Positions 11,801 to 23,900 of a stretch of 64,000 nt of DNA are shown piece by piece. Numbering within the stretch: position 1 is the stretch's first letter; each line of letters begins with the position of its first letter. This DNA comes from Lineus longissimus (Eukaryota > Nemertea > Pilidiophora > Heteronemertea > Lineidae): positions 14,338,437 to 14,402,436 of the forward strand of contig NC_088313.1 of NCBI RefSeq assembly GCF_910592395.1, written 5' to 3'. Made by a program: the position numbers and the translations under genes. The notes beneath the pieces were generated by a model that did not search any database, was not told where the DNA came from, and worked only from the letters and a program-made list of their open reading frames with translations.

Positions 11801-12371
11801 CAGCATTGAGTTGCATATCGCGTCTAGCTCAAAGAGTGGAGTGCAAATACATGCTAAACCACCACTACTATGTTTCTTCTGCAGTTGTCTCGGGGTAAGC
11901 TAATGAAACCATGGCTCTAGTTTGAAGGGCAAGGGTCGGTCTGCAGAACGGCCTCGCAGACGTCGCTAACAGAGAGAACCTGCCATTTCTGGTAGTTTTT
12001 GATTATTGAAAAAATACAACTACTGTAATATTGTACAATACAACTGGCATACGACAAACAGTCCACTTATTCGCTATATTAACATGCAGCGATCGTTTAA
12101 AAAAAAATCTATGGTGGTCTTGTCTCATACTTTGAACTTTACAATTTCATTACAGTGTCCCAAACAGTGGATCTCAGAAAATCCTAATTCGTCTAACGAC
12201 AACAGGCGTGTTCTCACCTTAGGCGCCACCCTTCCTCCGTGGGGCACGAGATCCTTCATTCGAATCCATTTGAACCCGAGCATGCCGCTTGTTGTTGCCA
12301 GGGACTTCGTTTCCTGCTTGCAGTGTTATTCAAGGAATCTCCACTATGGATCGTGCCCACCAGGCACCTAA
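8867..12371 (+). CDS. Unrecognised six-exon protein (about 349 aa), possible PH/GRAM-like segment
   Basis: Exons 8867-8944, 9010-9136, 9219-9470, 10123-10293, 11689-11894 and 12156-12371 join with consistent phases (0, 1, 1, 1, 0) and consensus GT..AG sites; the 9219 acceptor is the second of two adjacent AGs and is the one that keeps frame. The product starts MMELGHVNPAFADKD, has an acidic segment (VQDDDDPASNFSEES) and a possibly coiled region ending in exon 3. It then has ILPPMMIGKACLTDQRLLLL, which resembles a beta strand of a GRAM/PH-like fold, and finishes with LTLGATLPPWGTRSFIRIHL and NPSMPLVVARDFVSCLQ. No signal peptide is seen. An alternative read-through of exon 2 would add a single hydrophobic segment and stop at 9207. 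Function is unknown. The start is the first of two adjacent ATGs; an upstream non-coding exon is possible. Confidence 0.65.
9565..9690. repeat. Short dispersed repeat shared with kleisin intron and 56.5 kb
   Basis: The sequence from TAATTACCGGTGGTCCA to the GAATTTGCTGAAAC and TTATTTAC segments resembles 4486-4600 in the last kleisin intron. Part of it (AATAGAAATGCAGT to CATACGAGTTTGCT) recurs at 56461-56515. It looks like an old dispersed element without coding capacity. Confidence 0.5.
10610..11430. repeat. Two copies of a palindromic repeat in intron 4 of the 8867-12371 gene
   Basis: The segments at about 10610-10770 and 11262-11420 are related. Each begins CGCCACTTT and AAGCAGAA, then GGACTTCCTGTCAGGTGACA, has a central GCTGTCTG, and ends with TTGGTCA followed by an inverted GTCA-GAAGTC. 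Each copy is therefore a foldback-like MITE. Terminal boundaries are not sharp. Confidence 0.55.
11140..11240. repeat. Dispersed repeat R4, copy 1
   Basis: The text around GTTTTCAATATACATGTACT and CTCGATATACGACGTAG recurs with changes at 31960-32050 and 36315-36425. The copies share GTGGTTTYCAATATA, CGCC, TCGATATTT, ATATGACGTA and GTA-rich ends. It is non-coding. Confidence 0.5.
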
Positions 12372-12767
12372 GAACCTGGTTAGGTGGGGTCATACCATTG
12401 CGTTCCGGTACCTATGTTTCCCAATATACCCAGGTACCCATGTTTCTAAGTACCTTTGTTTCCCAATACCCAGTTACCTATGTTTCCCGATACCTATATT
12501 TCCTGGTACCTATACGTTTCCAGGTATGTATGTATGTTTCCCGCTGTATAATTACAAAGAACCGATCACAACCATGGCTGCCACGAGTATGGCTGTCGGG
12601 AGTGGACAAAATTACCACCAAGATCAGCTGTCAATGGCATTGATAGGGTGAGGGGGGGGGGGGGTTAAACCCAATGCATTTGCTGACTCTGATGTTGTAG
12701 TCCCGCTCTCTACATTGCATGTGACTTGCCACCCAATGCCAACTGGAAAGGCTTGTAATCACTGGTG
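12372..12767. repeat. Degenerate GGTACCTATGTTTCCC-type minisatellite and spacer
   Basis: From about 12395 to 12545 a short motif of the form TACCTATGTTTCCCARTACC repeats irregularly. The motif resembles the unit in the CARD-gene intron at 58 kb. A G-run lies at 12651-12663. Nothing coding is evident after the stop at 12371. Confidence 0.5.
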
Positions 12768-13244
12768 TCGAGTATCAAATCCCTCATATAGCCTAATTTA
12801 CGGTCTAAAAGTCATAAGATAAGATACGATAAACTTTATTTTCATCGGTATTTGATACATAAAAACGTGAGCTATAGAGGACTCTTTAGACCGATATCAA
12901 ACATTGGTAAAAGAACAACAAATATAATAGAACATAAACCGATAACATATAGAATAGATCATTGATTACTTTATTTATGGTAAAACAAAACTGATGTTGA
13001 TTTCTATTTTTAATTCTATTTCAAAGGAACTCATGTATTAAAAATCCCTCATATAACCCAATTTATGGTCTAAATATCTTGTATCAAATCCCTCATTGCC
13101 TAATTTACGGTCTAGATGTCATGTATCAAATCCCACATTCAGTCAAAATTACGGTCTAGATGTCATGTTTTAATGCCTCATATGGCCTAAATTACGGTCT
13201 ATGTCATGTTTTTAATGCCACATATGGCCTAAATTACGGTCTAG
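12768..13244. repeat. Second 44-bp satellite, left block
   Basis: Two related 44-bp unit types alternate irregularly: one with CATATGGCCTAAATTACGG and one with CACATTCAGTCAAAATTACG, both joined by TCTAGATGTCATGT. A non-satellite segment interrupts the block at about 12815-13040. The array resumes at 14065 after the E1 element. It is unrelated in sequence to the 44-bp satellite at 2.8-4.3 kb. Confidence 0.85.
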
Positions 13245-13245
13245 A

Positions 13246-14064
13246 CGCAAGGGCCCAAAGCGCCGCGTAGCGGCAAAAAAGCGAAGCTGGCGAAACATTT
13301 ATAACGGGTCACCGTCACTTATTATTGGACTTATAGCGCATTTACGGGGTTGCAACTATTTTGCTTTATAGTGTCACCAGGAAAGAAAATCATGCGACCT
13401 AACGCCGATCTATTTGTATAAAGTGATAATTGGAAGGTATATAGTAGGAAATATCTATAAAATAATCATTCCATGTCGTCTTTTGAGGGCATTTTTGGTT
13501 GTAAAAATATATGTGTACGTCACCGGAGTCTCTGCAATGATAATTTTATCACAGCAGTCTCGCGCAAGTAGCAGTTCTTTACCCATTAGTTCTTCACTTA
13601 TTAGTCTGGCGCAAAGTCAGACGTTTTCCATTACGATTTCACTACGATGTTTGACCAGAAGGAGCAGTGCGCGAGATATGCTAATGAGCAGACTTCCCTC
13701 GCTTGAGTTTCGGAAGAATGTTCCATATCGCGCTAAGCTGACCACTGCTGACCATGACAGGCGTGCATTGGACTGGTACAGGTTGGAACTGAACATTGAA
13801 TATGCTGGTGGTGACGCTTTCTGATGAGAAGTTGGTCGTGACTGATGCAGTATCCTTGGACTTGTCCACAGCATCGTTCAATCATTGCTCTCTGAGTTGG
13901 CTTGATTCTGTACTTACCCAAATACTGAGACCAAATGCCTGTTGACTGTGCTTTAAGAGAGACTGGCGCCATGCCTAGTCTCTCTTAAAGCACAGTCAAC
14001 AGACACCAACCCCCTCAGACTCAGAAACCACAAACGCCCAACCCTTCCTGCTACCTTAATACTT
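13246..14064 (+). mobile_element. E1 dispersed element, copy 1 (about 0.8 kb)
   Basis: E1 begins near CGCAAGGGCCCAAAGCGCC and ends near CTTAATACTTCTGG. It sits inside the second 44-bp satellite, so its ends are well bounded. Other copies are at 29087-29848 (same orientation) and, on the minus strand in pieces, 23895-24437, 21848-22200 and 21408-21560. It has no obvious terminal inverted repeats and no long conserved ORF. Near its 3' end it carries a strong hairpin (13939-14002). The class is unknown; a non-autonomous Helitron-like element is possible but unproven. Confidence 0.75.
13939..14002. repeat. E1 subterminal hairpin, stem about 27 bp
   Basis: CTGTTGACTGTGCTTTAAGA and its exact inverse face each other around GGCGCCATGC. 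The same hairpin is conserved in the E1 copies at about 21474-21537 and, as a shortened form, at about 29732-29782. It lies about 60 bp from the E1 3' boundary. Confidence 0.85.
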
Positions 14065-14531
14065 CTGGATGTCATGTATCAAATCCCACATTCAGTCAAA
14101 ATTACGGTCGAGATGTCATGTTTTTAATCCCTCATATGGCCTAAATTACGGTCTAGATGTCATGTTTTTAATGCCTCATATGGCCTAAATTACGGTCTAG
14201 ATGTCATGTATCAAATCCCACATTCAGTCAAAATTACGGTCGATCGAGATGTCATGTTTTTAATGCCTCATATGGCCTAAATTACGGTCTAGATGTCATG
14301 TTTTTAATGCCACATATGGCCTAAATTATGGTCTAGATGTCATGTATCAAATCCCACATTCAGTCAAAATTACGGTCGAGATGTCATGTTTTTAATCCCT
14401 CATATGGCCTAAATTACGGTCTAGATGTCATGTTTTTAATCCCTCATATGGCCTAAATTACGGTCTAGATGTCATGTTTTTAATCCCTCATATGGCCTAA
14501 TTTTCGATCTAGATGTCATGTATCAACTCCT
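14065..14531. repeat. Second 44-bp satellite, right block
   Basis: This continues the array at 12768-13244 beyond the E1 insertion, with the same two unit types. About ten units are present, and the last ones decay into AT-rich DNA. Confidence 0.85.
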
Positions 14532-14972
14532 CATCATTTAGTCCTTAAACAATATATTACATCATTTAGTGCAAGCATTTTTCCTGCTTAACCTTTACAT
14601 TAAATCATTAAGTGTAAATAAATTCGCGCTTAACCTATATATTACATCATTATTAGTGTAAACATTTTTTCGTTCCACTGTTCCATCCTTTGCTGTGGCA
14701 CAGTTATATGAAAAAAATTCAAATTTGTTTCGACAAATAAACTATAAACATTGTAACTAAAACTAATACAATTTGGCACGAAGCCTGAATTAAGGGTATA
14801 CTAACAACATTTAGCTAGAACTTCAAATCCAAAAGCATTAGAACTCATTCAAAACAGAGCGAATTCAAATGTGGGTTGCAGTTCTTTTTTTTCCAGAGAA
14901 CACAAGTTATAGCCAAAATGGTGGTGCATATGGTCAACCCAAAGGGTACCGCCTCTTCTCTTGGAGCTGCAC
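14532..14972. other. AT-rich spacer downstream of the lipoxygenase gene
   Basis: It holds the likely lipoxygenase 3' UTR on the minus strand. Short repeats of TTAACCTWTACATTAAATCA occur at about 14540-14670. The segment CAAAATGGTGGTGCATATGG at about 14914 resembles 34147-34170. No gene is seen. Confidence 0.4.
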
Positions 14973-17900
14973 TTAGATGCTGATAGAATTTGGAATGAAG
15001 CCTGGATCGAGGATGTCATATTTGTATTTCCTCGACTTGTTCCTTTCTGCTATAGTTTTACTTATCTCCACCAGTTTGTGCCGAAACCTGAAAGAAAATA
15101 TTGGAGATGGCAAATGCATTTATTGACATTAATTAGGGGGTGGGTGGGGCACACCGTTCATTACTCGATGATGCAATATCAATCGTTCTCCAAGCTTCGC
15201 ATTGCACGTGAGCAACAGATCCTGCGTAGGTTTTTCCGAGATTGGTTCGCTGCAAGTGGTGACATCTGGCGTTTTCAAAATCTAACTTAAACTTGCCGGG
15301 CGATAAGGCATGGTTTATCAATGCCAAAAGCCCCCACCCCTTTAAAGTTTTTGTTTATACTTCAAAGGCAATGGAACACACATTGTGGCGGCATTATTGT
15401 TTTCAAACTAAACGGACAACCTCAGATTATTTCATTCATACTTCGTTCCCTATTGTTTACGACTTACTCAGCAGCAATTATTTCAGTCCTCTCGCCGTGC
15501 AAGTACTGGACTTCGAAGTCTCCGAGGTGGTTGGTGCCTTTCATACTAAGGATCTTGACTAAGGCAATGGTTTCCAAGGTCTTGGACTTGGTCGGAAGCG
15601 CATCGACCAATTCTTTCTCGGTCAGCTTCGCTTTCTGAAAAATAAATACCCCTGTATGATGAAGATGGCTTCTTGAGAGCCAGCCTCCTTGAGCGGACCG
15701 GAAGTCTATATTTGATGAGGTGATTCCGTCCCTGCTCGAATTGGCTATCATTGCACCCGAAAGACCTAGGCCAGGCCGCGGCCAGGCCATCATTTGTATA
15801 CAACTTTTAGGCCCAACAGTCACCCGAAACTTTGTGACATGGTTATAATGATACACAGCAGCGATAACGACGTCGATATAAATAGTTCCGGTCGTGCGCA
15901 ATTGCAAGGAGGTTGAATGATACACTAAAATATTTTAGTTGACATATATTTATATTTTGCGACATCTATTTTTTTAAATTTTAGTCCCTAAGTGAGTACA
16001 AGTTTGTGGTCGCAGCTATTTTCAGTCTGATTGCACTACGCAATCGCAACGTATAGTGTACAGTGACGTAACAACATGGAAGCTAACACCGGCAGAGAGA
16101 TTATGCTTATTGACATGTCTACTTTGGAGAATGTCTCACGTTATCGGTCGGCGGATCCCCATTCAGATGACTCGGGTAGTTCGGGGTGAACGCGTAGTCA
16201 TCATACTGTGAGAAGTTCGCCGCGGCGTGCCTTACGCTGCACTTGAAGATGATGCAGGTCACTGCCTCGATCAAGTCTTCCTTCTTTGTGAACTTTCCGT
16301 GCCCCGGGACTCCTTTCATGCCAATCCCGCCGTTTTCGAATGAAGCTGTGAGCTCCTTGGCCCACTGTTGCAGCTCTGGATCCTCAAGCACTCTCTTATT
16401 GGTCTCTGATATGCAAAATATTCAGTACTTGTTTATACATTGTACTTGCACATGTAATTTTAGGCCAACATATTTCTGTAGGGCTCATTTGGCTCATCAA
16501 AAATTAAAAAGGCTCGTGGTTTTTTAGTAGGCCTATTGCTTTCAAATTCTTATTCTTTATCAATTCTTGATCCTGGGTTGTCACCCCATGTTATTCTTGT
16601 TTCTCTTTTATCGGTAAACTATCAATTGGAAGGTATCTGTCGGGTTTTTTTCTACTAACCGTAAAAAAGATCCACGTTCTGTTCAACATATTTATAGATG
16701 GCGTTCCAAGTCAGAAGGGCGTCGTCTCTGTAAGGGTAGAAAGGCAGGGCATTTGCATCATCCACCTGCAAGAGATTCGATTTGCAACCATGGTACATTT
16801 GTATTTACAAATATTGAAAAAAATATACAATTAAAGTATTATTCCCTCAAAGAATTTGGTATTCGCCAGTTTCTATTATATAGTAACCCGTTTTTCTGAA
16901 CGTGTTCGAAGTTTTCCCACTTTGTTCAACCAGACTCTGTCTTTATTGAAAGACTCTGGTTTAACTCTTAGATATAGTGCGGGACACTGCCTCTGGAGTG
17001 TACTCGAAAGATACTCACCCCTCGTTCCTTCAAGTCGTTCAGCAGATGTCCTTCCAAGTTAAGTCGAAAATCCGGCGCCCTGAAATTAAATGCTCGTTCA
17101 GCAACCTAACATTACATGAGTGCAGTGGATTTTAATTTCGCGTAACGCTGCGATCTCGCGACAAGTCTTCTGAGAGTTTTTATAGTGTGTAGGGCCTATG
17201 TTTTGAAAATTATGTAACACTCGGCAACGAACCGGAAGTACATTACAATGTAGCTTATAATGTTTTAAAACTACATTTTGTTTGTTTTTGAAACACCTTG
17301 ATTTAGAATGAACCGCACTTTTCAGTGTAATTGCACAATGCACAGAAATGCCCAGGAGCCTACCTTGTGGCAAGAAGCTTGAAGAAGCCAACCCTCCCAA
17401 TAGCAATTACACTGTCGATGGGACCACCAGGCTTAAGGAGTGTGTTCACGGCACCGCTGGAAAAAACGAATCCAAGTTTATTTTGTAAAGTGTTGTAGTG
17501 GCGAGACGAAAGGCTCTCACTTCACTAACTTTTCTTCCATCATAAGGAGTCCTATTTAGAAGTGGGACTTCATCGACGAATGAAAGAGAGAGAGTTGGAG
17601 TCCATGAAACAAAAAAAGTTATCAACCGGCCAAAAAGAAGGCGACCTCTCGTTAGATAGTACCACCAGGCTGAAGGAGTGTGGTCACGGCACCGCTGGAA
17701 AACGAATCCAAGTTTATTTTGTAAAGTGTTGTAGTGGCGAGACGAAAGGCTCTCACTTCACTAACTTTTCTTCCATCATAAGGAGTCCTATTTAGAAGTA
17801 GGACTTCATCGACGAATGAAAGAGAGAGAGTTGGAGTCCATGAAACAAAAAAAGTTAATATGTAAAGTCAAGGACTTAGTGAGCCCCCCTTTAGGTCGGG

Positions 17901-20900
17901 GGAGCTCCCCCGAACCCCCCTACGAGCATATGTTAAGTGCAAGCTCTAACAACTACAGCTGTTACAATGGGGGGACACCCCCCAAACCCCCTCCGTCGAC
18001 ATAGGTTTTTACCAGTGCGTTGGGGAAGCTCCCCCCAAACCCCCCCCCCCCCCCCCCGGTGGACAGTCGACTAGCCCTTCTGTGTCATACTGCTGGAGGG
18101 GGGGGGGGGGGTGCGATGGGACCATCCATATAGTTCCTTCCGACACATTTTTGTTTTGGTAATGTAATACATTGTGATTGTCCTTATTCACGGGAATCGG
18201 GCGTTTCCAGTGATATACGACTCTTAAATGGATTGTCCTCATGCATTCACTTTGGAAACGCATTTTAAAATAGATGTTACGTCCTGTTAATGGGGCACGT
18301 CATCAGGCTGAAAGTAGTTTAATTATTGGCCGCTAGGGTGCAGTATGTCGCTCACCCGAATTTTTCACGCAACTTTTGCTAAATAGAGCTAGTTCTAGTT
18401 TGTGATTCATTTTGATACTTCAGATTTGGGCAGAAGACCAATATAACTTAGTCGTCAGTGTGGTTTTAAGCTGGAAAAACGTATTTGTTTTTCTTAAAGT
18501 GCCTTTTTTGGACGGGTGTGTGCGATTGTTTTGTTTTTATGTCACGTGACCTCGATCATGTCGACACAAAATTGAAATAAACCAACCTTTTCTGTCATTA
18601 TTTAGGACGGATATTTCTCTAATAAAAATATTAATATAATTGGCCAATTTCTTAGGCATATGATGTAGCGAATTCCCATGAAGATTTAAATTTAATTTAA
18701 ATTATAATTTCAACCAATGGGATAGCAACCACCACCGGAAGATCGCGGAGAAATCGGTAAACTCAACAGAGTTAATTCAGAAAAATACCAAAAAAAATTG
18801 TTTGTAGGATATACAATAGTTACTCTCTTTATTTCTCATCATTCATTTACATTATGTACTCCCGCACACACGTATCAACCGGCCAAAAAGAAGGCGACCT
18901 CTCGTTAGATAGGACCACCAGGCTGAAGGAGTGTGGTCACGGCACCGCTGGAAAACGAATCCAAGTTTATTTTGTAAAGTGTTGTAGTGGCGAGACGAAA
19001 GGCTCTCACTTCACTAACCTTTCTTCCATCATAAGGAGTCATATTTAGAAGTGGGACTTCATCGACTAATGAAAGAGAGAGAGTTGGAGTCCATGAAACA
19101 AAAAAAGTATGAACCGGCCAAAAAGAAGGCGACCTCTCGTTAGATATTCATAATATGTAAAGAGCAAGCTCTAGTGAACTCACACAACTGTTTGACATGG
19201 GGGAGTCCCCCAAACCCCCGTCCTTCTGACATATTTAGCCAGTACATTGGGAGATGAGTCCCCAAACCCCCTCCCCCGTTCTCTGAAAGTGACAGATTTT
19301 AGTCAGTACATTGGGGGAAGGCCCCCCCCCAACCCCCCCCCCCCCATTGGACTCTAAAAATAGAATTCCTTGGAGACGCTAAACAATAAGGCCCCATAAA
19401 GAAATAGTCCCCGCCCCGGTAGCTGTCCTCATAACTGCTGACAGAAGCAGCTCTTTGTGGTGAAATAATAATTGAATGCATGTCATGACACCCAGGAGCT
19501 TTTTCTCATTTCTGAAACAGTTGCATGGTTGAAATGAATTTCCAAATCAGTCCGTCAAATCTCTATGCAATGAAAATTGAAATGTCACAACTGTCTCCAC
19601 CGACGTTGTCATGTATGTCCCAGCAGACGATTTTTAAATAAATGATGTGATTGATATACTTGTAGATTGGAATGAATTATTTCTTCAATGATATGAAAGT
19701 TGAAAACCCTCTGACATGTCTGAGTACAAAAATGCAGAGGCAAGACACATCATGCATGTCGTGACACCCAGGGGCTTTTTCTCATTTCTGAAACAGTTGC
19801 ATGGTTGGAATGAATATCCAAATCAGTCCGTCAAATCTCTATCCAAATGGAACTTTAAGACCACTCTATATTTGTGCAGTAGTGTTAAAACTGACTTCTT
19901 TGAAGTAAAGTACGTAAATCGAGAAGAAGAGCACGTTTTCTTTGTCTGCAATGAAATGTCACAACTGTCTCCGCCGACGTTGTCCGGTATGTCCTAGCAG
20001 CCGATTTTTAAATACATGATGTCCAACACCCGCACTTGAGTGGCGCCTGTGTGAATAAATCTACTTGTGTGAATGGTCAATGGCTCATGACGTCATGAAA
20101 TAATTGCGTCACGAGGAAGGAAACAATGGGAATCACGTCCGACGTGGTAACTGTGGGTGCGGTGCGTCGTGAATGCAGGATCGGCCAACGTGCGGCCCGT
20201 ATGGAATGCGACAAACTGTACCGGAACCAGAATTGTCATGGGTCTGCACAAATTTTTTCAGATTCGATGGACATGATGGATATAATATATCATAATATCA
20301 TATTATGAATTTTGTTTACACTTTATACATACGTAACCATTACACTCACTACGTTGTGTGAGTGATTAACGCTGTCTGGTAATTTGTTAAGAGCAAGCTC
20401 TAGTGAACTCACACAACTGTTTGACATGGGGGAGCACCCCAAAACCCCCGTCCTTCTGACATATTTAGCCAGTACATTGGGGGAAGCCCCCCCCCCCCAT
20501 TGGACTCTAAAAATAGAATTCCTTGGAGACGCTGAACCACAAGGCCCCACAAAGAAATAGTCCCCGCCCGCCCCGGTAGCTGTCTCATATCTGCTGACAG
20601 AAGCAGCTCTTTGTGGTGAAATAATCATTGAATTTTCCACCTGCTAGCCTAGATAGGCCTATTTGTGTATGTTTCTTAAATTAAATGCATCTTGTCATTA
20701 AAGGGGGACTATAGGCAGGAGCAGAGGGGCTAATTTGGCCATCTCAGGTGACTAATATACACAGTGAGGGCCGTCATGTCAGATTCACCACTAAATATAT
20801 TCCTCGTACAAAGGTGAATCATTTCGACGTACTGTGAGATATGAGAGACCCCTATTGGCGACTGTGTGTAACTTTATCTTGCCTGCCTAGCTGCTGCCTA

Positions 20901-23900
20901 TATTGTCCCTTTAAGACTCAAACAGATTGCTGCTGCAGTGTTTGACGTAGGAAGTTAACTAATCCAAGTTAATGGTAGTCGTCAAAGTAAAGACAAACTG
21001 TTCATATATGTATAGGCTATTGCAAGCGTAGGGTGTTTTCGTTTGTGGCCTACATACACTAAAAGCATAACCAGTCCCCCCCCCCCCTTCCGTAAACGGG
21101 GACATTCCCAGTTAGAAACCAGTTGGCATGCATTGAGTTCATAGTAAATACATATCCGCACAACAAACCGAACACTGATGACAGAGACCTATTTTAACAA
21201 GACAGAAAACCAAAGGGACGTGCGTTATACAAAGAGGTATTCAATAGATATTATGCTTCACGTCTGTCAATAATTCATAAAAGAATTCAGTTTCCTTTCT
21301 TTCCCGTTCATTCAATCATTGGCGTCAACTATACGAACAATCTCTATCTACCGGTACTTAGTCGATGAATGGTTATATACTTCGCAAAGGGATTTCGGGG
21401 TAATCCAGAAGTATTAAGGTAGCAGGAAGGGTTGGGCGTTTGTGGTTTCTGAGTCTGAGGGGGTTGGTGTCTGTTGACTGTGCTTTAAGAGAGACTAGGC
21501 ATGGCGCCAGTCTCTCTTAAAGCACAGTCAACAGGCATTTGGTCTCAGTATTTGGGTTTTGATTGCCATGACTGTACCCCTGTAAAAGTCAGAGGAGGAG
21601 AAGTTTGGAATGATGAAAGCATTGAAGAAGAAGAAATGTTATTATTGAGGAAAGCAAAATTTATTATGAGACTAGAAGGCAGTGTCCTGATTTGATTATT
21701 TTGAAAATGGCGGTCTGAACACATTAAAAGGTGGAACATGGCATTTTATCGACTTTGAAGTGTTCTGCAGTTAAAGGGAGACTATAGGCAGCAGCTAGGT
21801 AGGCAAGATAAAGTCATACAAATTTGCCAATAGGGGTCAGTCATATCTCTAGGCATGGCGCCAGTCTCTCTTAAAGCACAGTCAACAGGCATTTGGTCTT
21901 AGTATTTGGGTAAGTACAGAATCAAGGCAGCTCAGAGACCAATGATTGAACGATGCTGTTGACAAGTCCAAGGATACTGCATCAGTCACGACCAACTTCT
22001 CATCAGAAAGCGTCACCACCAGCATATTCAATGTTCAGTTCCAACCTGTACCAGTCCAATGCACGCCTGTCATGGTCAGCAGTGGTCAGCTTAGCGCGAT
22101 ATGGAACATTCTTCCGAAACTCAAGCGAGGGAAGTCTGCTCATTAGCCTATCTCGCGCACTGCTCCTTCTTGTGAAACATCGTAGTGAAATCGTGGTACA
22201 GTGGGGCGTCCTCGAGGATTGCAGCTGGTCGGACAGACGTGAGGTGGAATGTGGGCGGCTGCACTTCTTCGTTGATGTGCGATGGCAGATAGCACAGTTG
22301 TTGCGTTGCATGACAGCTGAAAGTGAATGTGATATCATAGAACTGAGGCGTTTGCAATGAGACTATAGGTGAAGTAGAAGCAAGGAGTGAAATGGGCCAT
22401 CTTCCAGTGACTAATATACAGAGTAAGGGCACTGGGTGTTGTTAGATTCAGCATTGAATGTATTCCTCGTACAAGCGTGAATAGTGTGGACATACAGTGA
22501 GAGGTGAGAGACCCCTATTGACTACTTCTTGTAACTTTATCTTGGATATTATATTAGTATTGAACTTCTAGCCATGGAATATGAAGAAATTGAAGTTGTT
22601 GGCATGGAATATGAAAAATTATTCAACAGTGAAAGACATTATTCCATGAGGCTTTGCCGTGATCGCAAAGGACGCGACGCGATTGGTTCACATGCTAATG
22701 AGGTATGAAAATGATAATTACCTCTACAATGCTACTTGGATAGCGACTGTGTCGTTGATTGCAACAGTGGTCGATGTCAATGTGTGCCTGTAATGTCAAT
22801 GAAGTATGATGAGGTGATGACGATAGTGCAATTATTAAATATTGGCAAGAGATCATACTACAACATAGGTCTTGTTTTTGACAGATGACTGTGCGACATT
22901 CCCATTGGGTCTTGTTAGAGTCAGCGCTGCATGTATTCCTTGTACAAGCTTGAATAGTTGTGACGGACTTTGAGGGGTAAGAGACCCCTATCGGCTACTT
23001 CGTCTAACTTTATCCTGCCTACCTAGCTGCTAGCAATAGTGCCCCTTTATCAAGAGTGAAACCCACTGTGCGGGGCTAAGAAATTACCTTTATAATCCTA
23101 GTTGGATAACCACTGTGTAGATGATTTGAAGAGTGCTATGTGGATGTGTGCCTGTAATGTCAATGAAAGTATCATGAGGTGATGACGATAGTGGAATGAC
23201 GAAATATTGGAAAGAGATCTATTCCTAGAAGAACATATGTCCTGTTTTGACTAGGTGGTGCATTTTAGAATCAGCAGTGAGCACGGTGTCGAAAGTATTG
23301 TTATAGGGCCTTCCCTAGGCCCATGGGGTTAAATTTACAATCCACGATTGAAAAGACGTAGTTTGATCGCATTCAACTATAAATCCATTGAACAGTTGTA
23401 AACACAAGTGAAATAGACCAAAACAAGTGATTTTGGGGCTTTGGTTTAGACGCATGCGCCACATGCGCCATGCGGGCTAAACGGTTCATGTGAACTTGTT
23501 GACATCTACATGATCTAGTGCTGTTATTGGTCATGGTACATGGTAGGCCTAATCATCATGGCTATATGTTTCAGAAAAAGCTCGGAGTAAAATGAACAGC
23601 CGATGAATAATGACGTTGTTCATGTTTACCATGTTTACTAGCACATAGCCATAGGGTATGCACTGGCCAGTGCACTTTCTGCACGTCGTCATGGTCATGT
23701 ACGTGATACATTGCATATTTTGTTTTTTGAATGCGCATGCTTTTTAGGCAAAATCACTTGTACCAACACTAATGAATAATGTCTTCTTATCCCTATGACT
23801 CCATACACAGTGAGGGCATTGTCCCATTCCCATCAAATGGTAACTTATTGTACCGTATGGGCGGTATTAGGGTGGAAGTTGGGGAGCAGATACCTACCGT

